A model generated the notes under the pieces. That model was given only the letters and a program-made list of their open reading frames with translations. It was not told the DNA's origin and ran no database searches. From the NCBI GenBank assembly GCA_009377645.1, contig WHTQ01000024.1, positions 1-53,832 of the forward strand: DNA of 53,832 nucleotides. The letters are read 5' to 3'. Position numbers and translations under genes: made by a program. Source of the DNA: Micromonosporaceae bacterium (GTDB taxonomy: Bacteria; Actinomycetota; Actinomycetes; Mycobacteriales; Micromonosporaceae). Position 1 is the stretch's first letter. The number at the start of each line of letters is the position of its first letter. This document shows positions 7,086 to 15,585 of the stretch, in pieces.

Positions 7086-8132
7086 ATGGATTTCTGGGAC
7101 GTGGCCAAGCTGATGTGGCGACGTTGGTACGTTACCCTTCCCGCACTGCTGCTCATTCTCGCCGGCGCCGTCCTGACCGGCCTCACCGTGAACCCGGACT
7201 ACCAGGTCACCGGTCACGTCGCGCTGGTCGGGCCGGCGGTCCAGCGCACCGAAGGCGAGAACACCGTGACCCGGATCAACCCGTGGTCCGCTGAAGCGCT
7301 CGCCGACGCCGCCACGATCCGCTTACAGGGCAAGGCGCTGGCCGACCTGCTCAAGGCAGAGGGCTACACCGGTGAGTGGTCGGCGCTGGTCACCGGCCGG
7401 CTGCCAGTGATCCGGCTGGAGGTGGTCGCGGAGCGGCCCGAGCAGGCGCAGGCCACGCTGCAGCGGCTCCGAGAGGCGATCGACCTGGAGGTCCGGGACC
7501 GCCAGGCCGAGTACAACGTCGCACCCGAGGAGCAGGTGACGACTGTGGACTACGACGGCGGGGAGACCGTGGAAGCGGTCACTGGCAAGGTGAAGCGGGC
7601 GTTGATCGTGGTGGTCGGGGCCGGGCTGATTCTCACTACCGGCCTGGTGGTGGCCTACGACGCGATCGCCCGCCGGCGCCGGACGGCGGCCGAGGAGGAG
7701 GCGGGCCAGCCGGAGCCGGCCACCGGCGCCGACAGCGCCGAGCCGCCGCGCCGCCCCCGGTACCAGTACGCCACCGCCGCCGGTACGGCCGCGATCCCGG
7801 TGGCCGGCCAACCGCCGAACGGGGCGGATGCGCCGGCCCAGGTCGCCCGCACGGCCCGGCCGGTCCAGGTCCGGTACGCCGACCAGCCCTACGGTGATCA
7901 TGAGTACGCCGACCAGCCGTACGGCGAGCACGTGTACGCCGACCAGCCGTACGGTGAGCAGGCTACCGCCGAGCAGTCGACCGGCTGGCCGGTCTCGCCG
8001 GCCGCTCCGCCCGGCGAGGCGCCTGCGCGTCCGCCGGACGACTCGACGGTCGTGCTGCCGCTGTCCGGCATCATGTCGGGTCGGTCCGGGGGGGGCCGGC
8101 ACAAGCCGCCCTCCGACGTCCGGACGTCTTGA
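7086..8132 (+). CDS. Wzz-like chain-length determinant (kinase-less) with repeat-bearing tail
   Basis: A 348-residue polysaccharide co-polymerase-type protein. An N-terminal membrane segment (about 18-36) and a second one (about 171-191) flank an extracytoplasmic domain, the usual Wzz topology. After the second segment comes a long cytoplasmic tail of low complexity with three copies of YADQPYG (about residues 264-293). There is no fused tyrosine-kinase domain. ATG 7086 is chosen because the membrane segment starts right after it and AGGGGGACGGG lies just upstream. It overlaps the Wzy-like gene by four bases. Predicted role: setting glycan chain length together with the polymerase. Confidence 0.78.
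   Translation: MDFWDVAKLMWRRWYVTLPALLLILAGAVLTGLTVNPDYQVTGHVALVGPAVQRTEGENTVTRINPWSAEALADAATIRLQGKALADLLKAEGYTGEWSALVTGRLPVIRLEVVAERPEQAQATLQRLREAIDLEVRDRQAEYNVAPEEQVTTVDYDGGETVEAVTGKVKRALIVVVGAGLILTTGLVVAYDAIARRRRTAAEEEAGQPEPATGADSAEPPRRPRYQYATAAGTAAIPVAGQPPNGADAPAQVARTARPVQVRYADQPYGDHEYADQPYGEHVYADQPYGEQATAEQSTGWPVSPAAPPGEAPARPPDDSTVVLPLSGIMSGRSGGGRHKPPSDVRTS
7875..7964 (+). repeat. Three tandem 30-bp units in the Wzz-like gene
   Basis: Units at 7875-7904, 7905-7934 and 7935-7964 begin TACGCCGACCAGCC and each encodes YADQPYG plus three variable residues. The repeats lie in the predicted cytoplasmic tail. Their Tyr content suggests possible phosphorylation, as in other Wzz-type proteins, but no kinase gene is visible here. 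Confidence 0.85.
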
Positions 8133-9616
8133 CCACGACCGCCGCCCCGGTCCATCCGCTCGACCTAGACCCGTCGCTGGTCGAGCGGCAGACCTACGCG
8201 ACCCGCCGCCGGCGGCACCTGGTCGACATCACCGCACTGCTCGGGGTCACCCTGTTCCTGGCCGTGCTGATCCCGGCCGACCTGGTCGTGCCGCAGCTGA
8301 CGGTCGGGATCGGCCGCCCGGCGTCGATCCTCGGCCTGGGCCTGGCCGCCGGGTGGATGCTGGCCCGGTTCCATCCGCGGCTGACCGTCCGCGGGCCGCA
8401 GCCGCTGCGCTGGGCGGCCGCCGCCTATCTGACCGCTATCCTGCTGGCCTACGCAGCCGGCCAGCTACGCGGTCTGACCACGATCGAGGCCGGCGGCGCC
8501 GACCGGGCACTGATCTCCACAGTGGTCTTTCTCGGAGTGGCGCTGGTCTGTGCGGACGGGGTGCCCAACCGGTCCCGGCTGGACGACCTGCTCCGGCTGG
8601 TGGTGTGGCTGGGCGGGGCAATGGGCGGGATCGGGCTGATACAGTTCGCGTTCCGGTTCAACATAGTCGCCCTGATCCAGGTCCCCGGCTTGGTCAGCAG
8701 CCGGGACGAGGTGCTCGGCTTCCGCGACCGGGGCGGCACCGACCTGGTGCGGGTGGCCAGCACCGCCGCCCACTACATCGAGTTCAGCACGGTGATGGCG
8801 ATGGTGCTTCCGTTCGCCATCCACCTGGCCCGGTTCGGCCCGAGCCGGCTGTCCCGCCAGCTCGCGGGCGTCGCCGCGGTCGTGATTGCGAGCGCGATCC
8901 CGGTCACCCTGTCCCGCAGCGGCATCCTGGCGGTGTTCGCGGGGCTGCTGGTGCTGGGCTACTTCTGGACCTGGCGGATGCGGTTCAACATCGGTGTGCT
9001 GGGGCTCGGCCTGCTCTCGACGATCATGCTGGTCCGCCCGGGCCTGCTCGGGACGATCCGGTCGCTGTTCACCAATCTCGGCAACGACCCGAGCGTCGAG
9101 ACCCGCACCGACGACTATGAGACGGTCGGGGCGTACCTGGCCGAGCGACCGTGGTTCGGGCGGGGACCGGGGACCTTCATCCCCACTGTCTACCGGTTCC
9201 TGGACAACGAGTGGCTGATGCACCTGATCACCGCCGGCTACCTGGGAACTGCCGCCTTCGCCGCCTGGCACCTGACGGTGATCGCCCTGGCCGCCGCCGC
9301 GTACCGCCGCGCCACCCGGGCCGCGGACCGCCACCTGTGCGCCTGCCTGATCGCGGTCCAGGTCATGGCGATGTTGGTGGCGGGCACGTTCGACGCCATG
9401 AGCTTCACCACCCACACCACCGTGCTGGCGGTCCTGAGCGGTGTCGCCGGGGCGATGTGGCGGTTCACGCATCCGGCCCGGCAGGTGCGCAGTGCGGCGG
9501 TGCTGCCGCTGCCACGGCCGCGCTGGGTCCGCAGCTGGCTCAGCGCGCAGGTCTGGGCCCGGCTGCGCGCGTGGCGGGACCGGCAGCCGCGTACCTCGGT
9601 GGTCGAGGTCCGGTAG
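8129..9616 (+). CDS. O-antigen ligase/polymerase family membrane protein (Wzy-like)
   Basis: A 495-residue protein with about ten or more hydrophobic segments between residues 30 and 430, typical of the Wzy/WaaL superfamily. The stretch ERPWFGRGPGTFIP near residue 335 is the usual extracytoplasmic loop signature (WFGxGPGxF). The start is TTG, overlapping the stop of the Wzz-like gene (TTGA), so the two are coupled. With the flippase at 18266-19942 and the Wzz-like protein it completes a Wzx/Wzy-type export and polymerisation set. It is more likely a polymerase than a lipid-A ligase because the organism is Gram-positive by all other signs. Confidence 0.82.
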   Translation: MTTTAAPVHPLDLDPSLVERQTYATRRRRHLVDITALLGVTLFLAVLIPADLVVPQLTVGIGRPASILGLGLAAGWMLARFHPRLTVRGPQPLRWAAAAYLTAILLAYAAGQLRGLTTIEAGGADRALISTVVFLGVALVCADGVPNRSRLDDLLRLVVWLGGAMGGIGLIQFAFRFNIVALIQVPGLVSSRDEVLGFRDRGGTDLVRVASTAAHYIEFSTVMAMVLPFAIHLARFGPSRLSRQLAGVAAVVIASAIPVTLSRSGILAVFAGLLVLGYFWTWRMRFNIGVLGLGLLSTIMLVRPGLLGTIRSLFTNLGNDPSVETRTDDYETVGAYLAERPWFGRGPGTFIPTVYRFLDNEWLMHLITAGYLGTAAFAAWHLTVIALAAAAYRRATRAADRHLCACLIAVQVMAMLVAGTFDAMSFTTHTTVLAVLSGVAGAMWRFTHPARQVRSAAVLPLPRPRWVRSWLSAQVWARLRAWRDRQPRTSVVEVR

Positions 9617-9623
9617 GGACCGC

Positions 9624-12545
9624 CTACAGTGGCCGGACGGTCACGTCGCCGAACGTCCCGTCCAGCTGATGGGCTACCAGCGCGACCGAACCGGACTCCG
9701 GCCCGTCCGGCTGCTCGATCTCCAGGTCCCACAGCCCCGGCCCCGGCTCCGGCCCGTCGGCCGACCAGAGCTTGGCCTGGTACCGGGTGACGTCGCCGAC
9801 TGTCTCCACCCGCACCTTGAGCAGATAGGTGGTCCCGATCTCGAACAGTGGGGAGGTGTGGACGGTCGGCTTCCCGTCGTCGCCGGACAGCTCGAACCGG
9901 GGCCGGCCCTCGTGGAACCGGTACCAGGCGAACGCGCCGGTCGGGTAGAACCCCCACGCCGGCTGCTTGTCGTCGACCGCCGTGTGGCCGCGCCAGCGGA
10001 GCCCGACTCCGATCATCGGACCACCGGACAGGTAGCTGTACGCCGCCGGGCCGAGCTCGTGCACCGTGATCGGAACGGTGACCTCGTAGTCGGACCAGCC
10101 GAGGTCGCCCACCGCCACCACCCGGTCGTAGCCGGTGCGCCCGGTCCGCAAGCCACCGTCGAGCACCGTCCACCGTCCATCGACGACCTGCGCCTGGGTG
10201 GCCGGCGATCGGCCGCCGCTCCACGAGACCTGGTACGGAAGGTCGGTGTCCGCATCGGATCCCCGTTGCACGGTGACCGGGACGGTGGTGACCGCTCCCT
10301 GCCCGTCCGTGGCGGTGATGGTCACCTCGTTCGTTCCCGGTGCGAGATCGTCGACCGGGATGTCGGCGTTGAAGTCGCCCGGCCATTGCAGCCGCCGGGT
10401 GTCCGGCCCGAGCGTGAGTGGACGCGGTCCATTCCCGTTGACTGAGTAGCGCAGTGAGCTGACCCCGTCCGGATCGCGGACGTTGCCGAGCACATTGACC
10501 CACTGCTGGGCGGGCGCCACCGGACCGGTCACCTGCTCCCGGCCGTACCAGACGTCGATGGTGGGTCCGGTGTTGCCGGCGGCGGTGGTGAACGTCGCAT
10601 CCTCGGTCCGGACCACCTGCCCGTCCGGGTCGGTGGCCACCAGCCGGTAGTGGTAGGTCGTGTCCCGCTCCAGGTCAGCCAGTTGGACACCGTGGACGGT
10701 GCCGGCGGTCGTGGTCTGCGAGGTGTCGCCGTAGGAGTCGTCGGTGCCGAGCTCCACCTGCCCGGTGGCCTCGGTGCTGGTCAGCCACCGGACCAGCACG
10801 ATGTTGGTGGAGGTGTCGACCGAGACGTTCTGGACCTCCGGCGGCCCACCTGGTGCCCCGCCACCATCCGGGCTCCCGGTCTCGTGCACATGGTCGACCA
10901 GCGCGGTGAACGCCGGGGCCGCACCCGCCTTGTCGTAGCTGCCGGCGAACGGTCCGGCCTCGGAGATCACCATCCGCTGGCTGAACACCGCCGCGCTGGT
11001 CCAGGTCGCGCCATCCGCCGACCAGGACAGCTCCCAGTCGTCGCCGGTCCGGGCCACCCGCAGGCTCACCGCCTCCAGCGCCGGCAGCCCGACGTCGACC
11101 ACCACGGTCGGCGTACCGTCGTGCGTCACCGCGCCGAACAGCCGCAGCCCGGACCCGGCGCCGGCCCCTGCGCCGGCGCTGTGCACCCCGAACCGCAGGA
11201 ACGTGACTCGCGACTCGCCGACCGTCAGGCCCTGCATCTGGTTGCGCTGCACGGGAATCGAGCTGAACCGGGCCTCGATGCTCAGGTCCTCGTCGGCGAG
11301 CGCCTGCACCGCCCGGACCGAGTCGTTGGCCGTCCACGGGTCATGGTTGTGCCCGGCGGGCACCGACAGCAGCAGCTGTCCGGACACGTCGGCCGGTCCG
11401 GTCCGCCCCACCTCACCGACCCCGAGCGGCCGTACCGGCTCCCAGTGCGGGTCCAGGTCGGTCCCGGCGAAGTTGTCGGACACCAGCCGGCCGGCCGGGC
11501 TGTCCGCCGCGGTGGTGAAGACCGCGTCCTCGGTGGTCGTGACGTTGCCGGACAGGTCGGTGGCGACCACCCGGTAGTGGTAACTGGTGTCGGGCTCCAG
11601 ATCGGGGAGCGTGCGGGCGTGGCCGAGCCCGGCCGGCGTACGGTCGGACTGTTCTCCATAGGCATCGGTGGGGCCGTACTCCACCCGACCGGTGGTGACC
11701 TCGTCGGTGGCCCAGGTCAGCCGGGCCGACCGGGCCCGCGGGTCGGCCCCGCTCCCGGTCACCGACGGGGCTGCCGGGTCGGGACCGGCCGGCGACTCCG
11801 GCACCGCCGGGGCTGATCCAGCGGTGTCGGCCACGTAGTCCACGAGTGCGGTGAACGCCACCGCGTTGCCGGCGCGGTCGAAGCTGCCCGCGAACGGACC
11901 CACCTCGGCCACGGTCATGCGCTGGGAGAACGCCCCGCCGACCGACCACCCGGTGCCGTCCGGCGACCAGGACAGCTCCCAGTCGGAGCCCTCCCGGGTC
12001 ACCTGCAGGTGCACCTGGTCCAGCGCCGGCAGCTCGGTGTCGAACACCACGGACGGGACACCGTCCACGGTCAGGCCCGCGAACAGCCGCAGTCCGGCGC
12101 CATCGTGGTGCACCTCGTAGCGCAGGAACGTGTCCTCCGAGGCCGCCACGGTTAGCCCCTGCATCTGGTAGCGGGCGAACGGCACCGACCCGAACCCGGC
12201 CTGCACCCGCAGGTCCCGGTCCCACACCGCCTGGACCGCCCGGACCGTGTCGTTGGTGGTCCACGGATGGTGGTTCACCCCGTCCGGGACCGACAGCGCC
12301 AGCCATTGCTCTCCCCGCCCGGACTCGGCGAGCTGCACGTCCCCGACCCCGTGCGGAGTGACCGGCTGCCAGTGCGACCCGAGCACCGAGCCGCCGAACC
12401 GGTCCGTGACGAACGGACCACCGGGGCTGCCGGGCTCCGGCGCGGTCAGACCGGAGGCGAGCACGACGAGGACGGCGAGCAACGCAGCTCGTCGCCGATG
12501 CCGCGCCACCTCCCTTCGATGTGAGCGCCTTCTGCCCCGGTGCAT
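9624..12545 (-). CDS. Very large secreted modular beta-sandwich/Fn3 protein
   Basis: A predicted secreted protein of 973 residues. A basic N terminus and hydrophobic segment (about 17-36) look like a signal peptide. Modules in order: a DUF1349-like beta-sandwich (45-237), fibronectin type III (257-345), a second sandwich (352-553), a second Fn3 (565-655), a short Ig-like module starting DVWYGREQ (660-760), and a C-terminal lectin-like module (768-973) with GVGLRWRGHT and FAWYRFHEG. No catalytic motif is seen. ATG 12545 is chosen because the signal peptide follows it; ATG 12623 would add 26 acidic residues. It is last in a five-gene operon with glycan enzymes and is a longer paralogue of the gene upstream. 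Probable role: binding or organising surface glycan (inference). Confidence 0.7.
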   Translation of the reverse strand: MHRGRRRSHRREVARHRRRAALLAVLVVLASGLTAPEPGSPGGPFVTDRFGGSVLGSHWQPVTPHGVGDVQLAESGRGEQWLALSVPDGVNHHPWTTNDTVRAVQAVWDRDLRVQAGFGSVPFARYQMQGLTVAASEDTFLRYEVHHDGAGLRLFAGLTVDGVPSVVFDTELPALDQVHLQVTREGSDWELSWSPDGTGWSVGGAFSQRMTVAEVGPFAGSFDRAGNAVAFTALVDYVADTAGSAPAVPESPAGPDPAAPSVTGSGADPRARSARLTWATDEVTTGRVEYGPTDAYGEQSDRTPAGLGHARTLPDLEPDTSYHYRVVATDLSGNVTTTEDAVFTTAADSPAGRLVSDNFAGTDLDPHWEPVRPLGVGEVGRTGPADVSGQLLLSVPAGHNHDPWTANDSVRAVQALADEDLSIEARFSSIPVQRNQMQGLTVGESRVTFLRFGVHSAGAGAGAGSGLRLFGAVTHDGTPTVVVDVGLPALEAVSLRVARTGDDWELSWSADGATWTSAAVFSQRMVISEAGPFAGSYDKAGAAPAFTALVDHVHETGSPDGGGAPGGPPEVQNVSVDTSTNIVLVRWLTSTEATGQVELGTDDSYGDTSQTTTAGTVHGVQLADLERDTTYHYRLVATDPDGQVVRTEDATFTTAAGNTGPTIDVWYGREQVTGPVAPAQQWVNVLGNVRDPDGVSSLRYSVNGNGPRPLTLGPDTRRLQWPGDFNADIPVDDLAPGTNEVTITATDGQGAVTTVPVTVQRGSDADTDLPYQVSWSGGRSPATQAQVVDGRWTVLDGGLRTGRTGYDRVVAVGDLGWSDYEVTVPITVHELGPAAYSYLSGGPMIGVGLRWRGHTAVDDKQPAWGFYPTGAFAWYRFHEGRPRFELSGDDGKPTVHTSPLFEIGTTYLLKVRVETVGDVTRYQAKLWSADGPEPGPGLWDLEIEQPDGPESGSVALVAHQLDGTFGDVTVRPL

Positions 12546-12626
12546 CTGCTCCAGTTCAAGGGTTTCGACCTCGCGGGTAGCACATCCTTCTACCACGGAA
12601 CGGTCGACGACGCCAACCGGCATGGG

Positions 12627-14603
12627 TCACACCGGCTGCACAGTCACGGCCCCGAAGCTGCCGTCGAGTTGGTGGGCCACCAGTACGATCGAGCCGGACT
12701 GCGGCCCGCCGGTCACGTCGATGCTGGACAGCCAGCCGGCCGGCTCCGACCCACCCGCCGGCCACAGCTTCACCTGGTAGCGGGTGACGCCTCCGGACAG
12801 CGTCGTCGCCCGTACCGTGAGCTGGTAGGTGGTGCCGATCGCGAACGCCGGACGGGTGTACTTCGCCGGGCTGCCACCGTCGCCGCTGAGCACGAACTTC
12901 CCACCGCCCTCGTAGAAGCGGTACCAGGCGAACGCGCCGGTCGGGTACCAGCCCCAGGCCGGCTGGGCGGAGTCGACCCTGGTGTGGCCGTTCCAGCGCA
13001 TCCCGACCCCGATCAACGGCGCCCCGGACAGATGCGTGTACGCCGCCGGGCCGAGCTCGTGGACGGTGATCGGCACCGTCAGCTCGTAGTCTGACCAGCC
13101 GACGTCGCCCACCGTCACCAGCCGGTCGTATCCGGTGATGTCGGTCCGGAGCCCGCCGCCGGTAACCGACCACGCTCCGTCCACCACCTGCGCCTGCTCG
13201 GCCACGGTCGCACCGGTGTCCCAGTCGAGCTGGAACGGCAGGCCGGCACCGGCCCCAGACCGGCGCTGGACGGTCACTGTCCGCACCGTCTCCCTGCCCC
13301 CGCCGTCGACCGCGACCAGCGTGACCGCGTTGTCACCAGCCGCCAGGTCGGCGTATGGAATGTCCACGTTGAAGTCGCCCGGCCACTGCAGCCGGCGGCG
13401 GTCCGGCCCGATCGACAGGTGCCGCGGCGAGCCGCCGTTGAGGCGGTAAGTCAGCGACCCGACGCCGTCCGGGTCGCTGACGTTGCCCAGCACGTTGACC
13501 CACTCCTGGCCCCGGACCGGCGGTCCGAACGACTGGTGCGGCCCGTACCACACGTCGATGACCGGACCCTGGTTGGCCGACGCGGTGGTGAAGGTCCGGT
13601 CGCCGGTGGTGGTCACGTTCTCGGCCGGGTCGGTGGCCACCACCCGGAAGTGGTACGTGCTGCCGGGCGAGAGGCCAGCCAGGGTGACCCGGTGCCCGGT
13701 GCTCCGTGGGGTCACCGCCGACCACGACCCGTACCCGGACGTCGGGCCGTACTCCACCCGCCCGGTGGTCGGCTCGTCGGTGCCCCAGCTCACCTGTGCG
13801 GTCGTGTCCGAGGGCACCACCGTCACGTCCTGGATCTGCGGCGGTGTCGTGTCCACCGGCGGCTCCGGCGGCTCCGGCGGCTCGGTGTCCGAAGTGTCCA
13901 CCGCGTAGTCCACCAGCGCCGTGAACGCCGGCGCGGTTCCGGCGCCGCGGTAGTTGCCGACGAACGGTCCGACCCGCGTCACCGACAACGGGTGAGCGAA
14001 CGACGTGGCGACCGTCCAACTATTGCCGTCGCCGGACCAGGACAGGGTCCAGGTCCCTCCGGACCGGGCCACTCGCAGGTGGACGGTGGTCAGCGCCGGC
14101 AGGGCCGAGCTGACCCGGGTCTTCGGAGTGCCGGACCCGGTGGTGGACGCGAACAGCCGCAGCTGCGAACCGGTGTGGTGCACCTCGAACCGCAGGAAGG
14201 AGTCACTGGCCTGCTCCACCGTCAGACCCTGCATCTGGTAACCCGCCGAGGGCATCGAGTCGAACCCGGCCTGCAGGCTCAGGTCGCCGTCGGCCACCGG
14301 CTGCACCGCCCGCACCGCGTCGTTGCTGGTCCACGGGTCGTGACTGGCGCCGGCCGGAACCGACAGCGCCAGCCGCCCCCCGGACACCTCCGCCGACCCC
14401 ACGCCGAGCGGCCGCACCACCTGCCAGTGCGACCCGAGCGGCGAGACCGAGAACTCGTCCGGGACGAAGCCGACGCCGGCCTGGGCGGGGCGGGCGGTGC
14501 CGGCGACCGCGGCGAGCGCGGCCACCAGGACCAACACCAGCACCAGCCCGGACGCCAACGCGCCGGGCCGGTGCCGGGCCATGGACAGGTCAGGTGCGGA
14601 CAT
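12627..14603 (-). CDS. Secreted modular beta-sandwich/Fn3 protein, paralogue of the next gene
   Basis: A 658-residue protein with a clear signal peptide: a run of Leu/Val/Ala to TARPAQAG near residue 41. It has one DUF1349-like sandwich (44-235), a Pro-rich linker (EPPEPPEPP), one Fn3 (250-345), the Ig-like DVWYG module (350-445) and the lectin-like C-terminal module (450-658). Module for module it matches the 973-residue protein but lacks one sandwich-Fn3 pair. Strings such as WVNVLGNV, RRLQWPGDFN and WSDYE are shared almost unchanged. The ATG at 14603 overlaps the end of the glycosyltransferase gene by 14 bases; a second ATG at 14582 would avoid overlap. The module family is widespread by memory but has no assigned function. 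Confidence 0.72.
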   Translation of the reverse strand: MSAPDLSMARHRPGALASGLVLVLVLVAALAAVAGTARPAQAGVGFVPDEFSVSPLGSHWQVVRPLGVGSAEVSGGRLALSVPAGASHDPWTSNDAVRAVQPVADGDLSLQAGFDSMPSAGYQMQGLTVEQASDSFLRFEVHHTGSQLRLFASTTGSGTPKTRVSSALPALTTVHLRVARSGGTWTLSWSGDGNSWTVATSFAHPLSVTRVGPFVGNYRGAGTAPAFTALVDYAVDTSDTEPPEPPEPPVDTTPPQIQDVTVVPSDTTAQVSWGTDEPTTGRVEYGPTSGYGSWSAVTPRSTGHRVTLAGLSPGSTYHFRVVATDPAENVTTTGDRTFTTASANQGPVIDVWYGPHQSFGPPVRGQEWVNVLGNVSDPDGVGSLTYRLNGGSPRHLSIGPDRRRLQWPGDFNVDIPYADLAAGDNAVTLVAVDGGGRETVRTVTVQRRSGAGAGLPFQLDWDTGATVAEQAQVVDGAWSVTGGGLRTDITGYDRLVTVGDVGWSDYELTVPITVHELGPAAYTHLSGAPLIGVGMRWNGHTRVDSAQPAWGWYPTGAFAWYRFYEGGGKFVLSGDGGSPAKYTRPAFAIGTTYQLTVRATTLSGGVTRYQVKLWPAGGSEPAGWLSSIDVTGGPQSGSIVLVAHQLDGSFGAVTVQPV

Positions 14604-15576
14604 CCCCGGCCCCTTTCTGAGTTCCCACCAGCAGCGAAGAGCTGATCGGCCGGCCCAGTGCGGTGCGCCGGAGCCGGCCCGCGACGATCCGCGCCCGGCG
14701 CAGCCAGTACCGGGTCACGAAGCTGGCCGCGCAGGCCAGGCGCGCCCCGCGCCCGAGGTCCTCGCCGGCACCCGCACCGGCACCGGCACCGAGCAGCGCC
14801 TGGACGCTGCGCACCGTGAGCCGCAACCGGGGTGCCCGCACCGACCCCCGTCCGCGCGGGTCGAACCAGGCGGCGACCCCGGGCAACCCGCGGCGGTCCG
14901 GCCCCCGCCCCTGGCGGCTGGACCCGGGGTGGATGCGGCGGTGGAACAGCGGCTCGGGCACCTCGTGGAACCGGCCTCGGGCAGCCAGCTCGGCCAGCAG
15001 CGTGACATCCGAGGACGGGTACGGCCGGATCAGCCCGGTCCGCCGCAGCACATCGGTGCGGATCACCCCGAACACCGGGTTGCACAGGCTGAACCGGGCC
15101 ATCAGGTCACCGACCCGGCGCCAGGCTCGCCGGTCCGGCAGGTCCAGCCGGTCGGCGTACGGGCCGAGCACGGTGTCGTTCTCGTCGATCAGCACGGTCT
15201 GCGGGTAGGCCAGCACGACGCCAGGTCCGGCCCGGTCGAGCGCGGCCACGCAGCTGCTCACCAGGCTGGGCGCGCACCAGTCGTCGTACGCGGCCCACCG
15301 GAACAGCTCCCCCCGGGCCAGCGCCACCACCCGGTTGTAGTTGGCGGCCGCGCCCAGGTTGGAGTCGTTGCGGTACAACCGGATCCGCGGGTCGGCCGCG
15401 GCGAACCGCTGGCAGATCTCCCAGGTCCGGTCGGTGGAGGCGTTGTCGCAGACCACCAGCTCGAAGTCCGGGTGGTCCTGCCCCAGCAGCGACCGGAACG
15501 CCGAGTCGAGGTAGCGCTCGGCCTGGTACAGCGGCATCCCGATGGTGACCCGCGGGGGTACGGAGGACTGTCTCAT
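14590..15576 (-). CDS. GT2 family glycosyltransferase
   Basis: A 328-residue GT-A fold enzyme. The N terminus VTIGMPLYQAERYLDSAFRS and the DNASTDRTWEIC segment form the nucleotide-sugar site, and AAYDDWCAP near residue 95 supplies the metal-binding Asp pair. It probably adds one sugar of the repeat unit on the cytoplasmic side. It lies 9 bases after the methyltransferase gene and overlaps the secreted-protein gene, so synthesis and the secreted proteins are co-transcribed. The tail contains a GAGAGAG simple repeat encoded by CCGGCA units. Donor and acceptor sugars cannot be predicted. Confidence 0.88.
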   Translation of the reverse strand: MRQSSVPPRVTIGMPLYQAERYLDSAFRSLLGQDHPDFELVVCDNASTDRTWEICQRFAAADPRIRLYRNDSNLGAAANYNRVVALARGELFRWAAYDDWCAPSLVSSCVAALDRAGPGVVLAYPQTVLIDENDTVLGPYADRLDLPDRRAWRRVGDLMARFSLCNPVFGVIRTDVLRRTGLIRPYPSSDVTLLAELAARGRFHEVPEPLFHRRIHPGSSRQGRGPDRRGLPGVAAWFDPRGRGSVRAPRLRLTVRSVQALLGAGAGAGAGEDLGRGARLACAASFVTRYWLRRARIVAGRLRRTALGRPISSSLLVGTQKGAGDVRT

Positions 15577-15585
15577 CGCCGAGCC

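Noticed and set aside
9624-14603. The two secreted proteins as glycoside hydrolases
   Set aside because: No catalytic Glu/Asp motif of a known hydrolase family was seen; only binding-type modules are visible.
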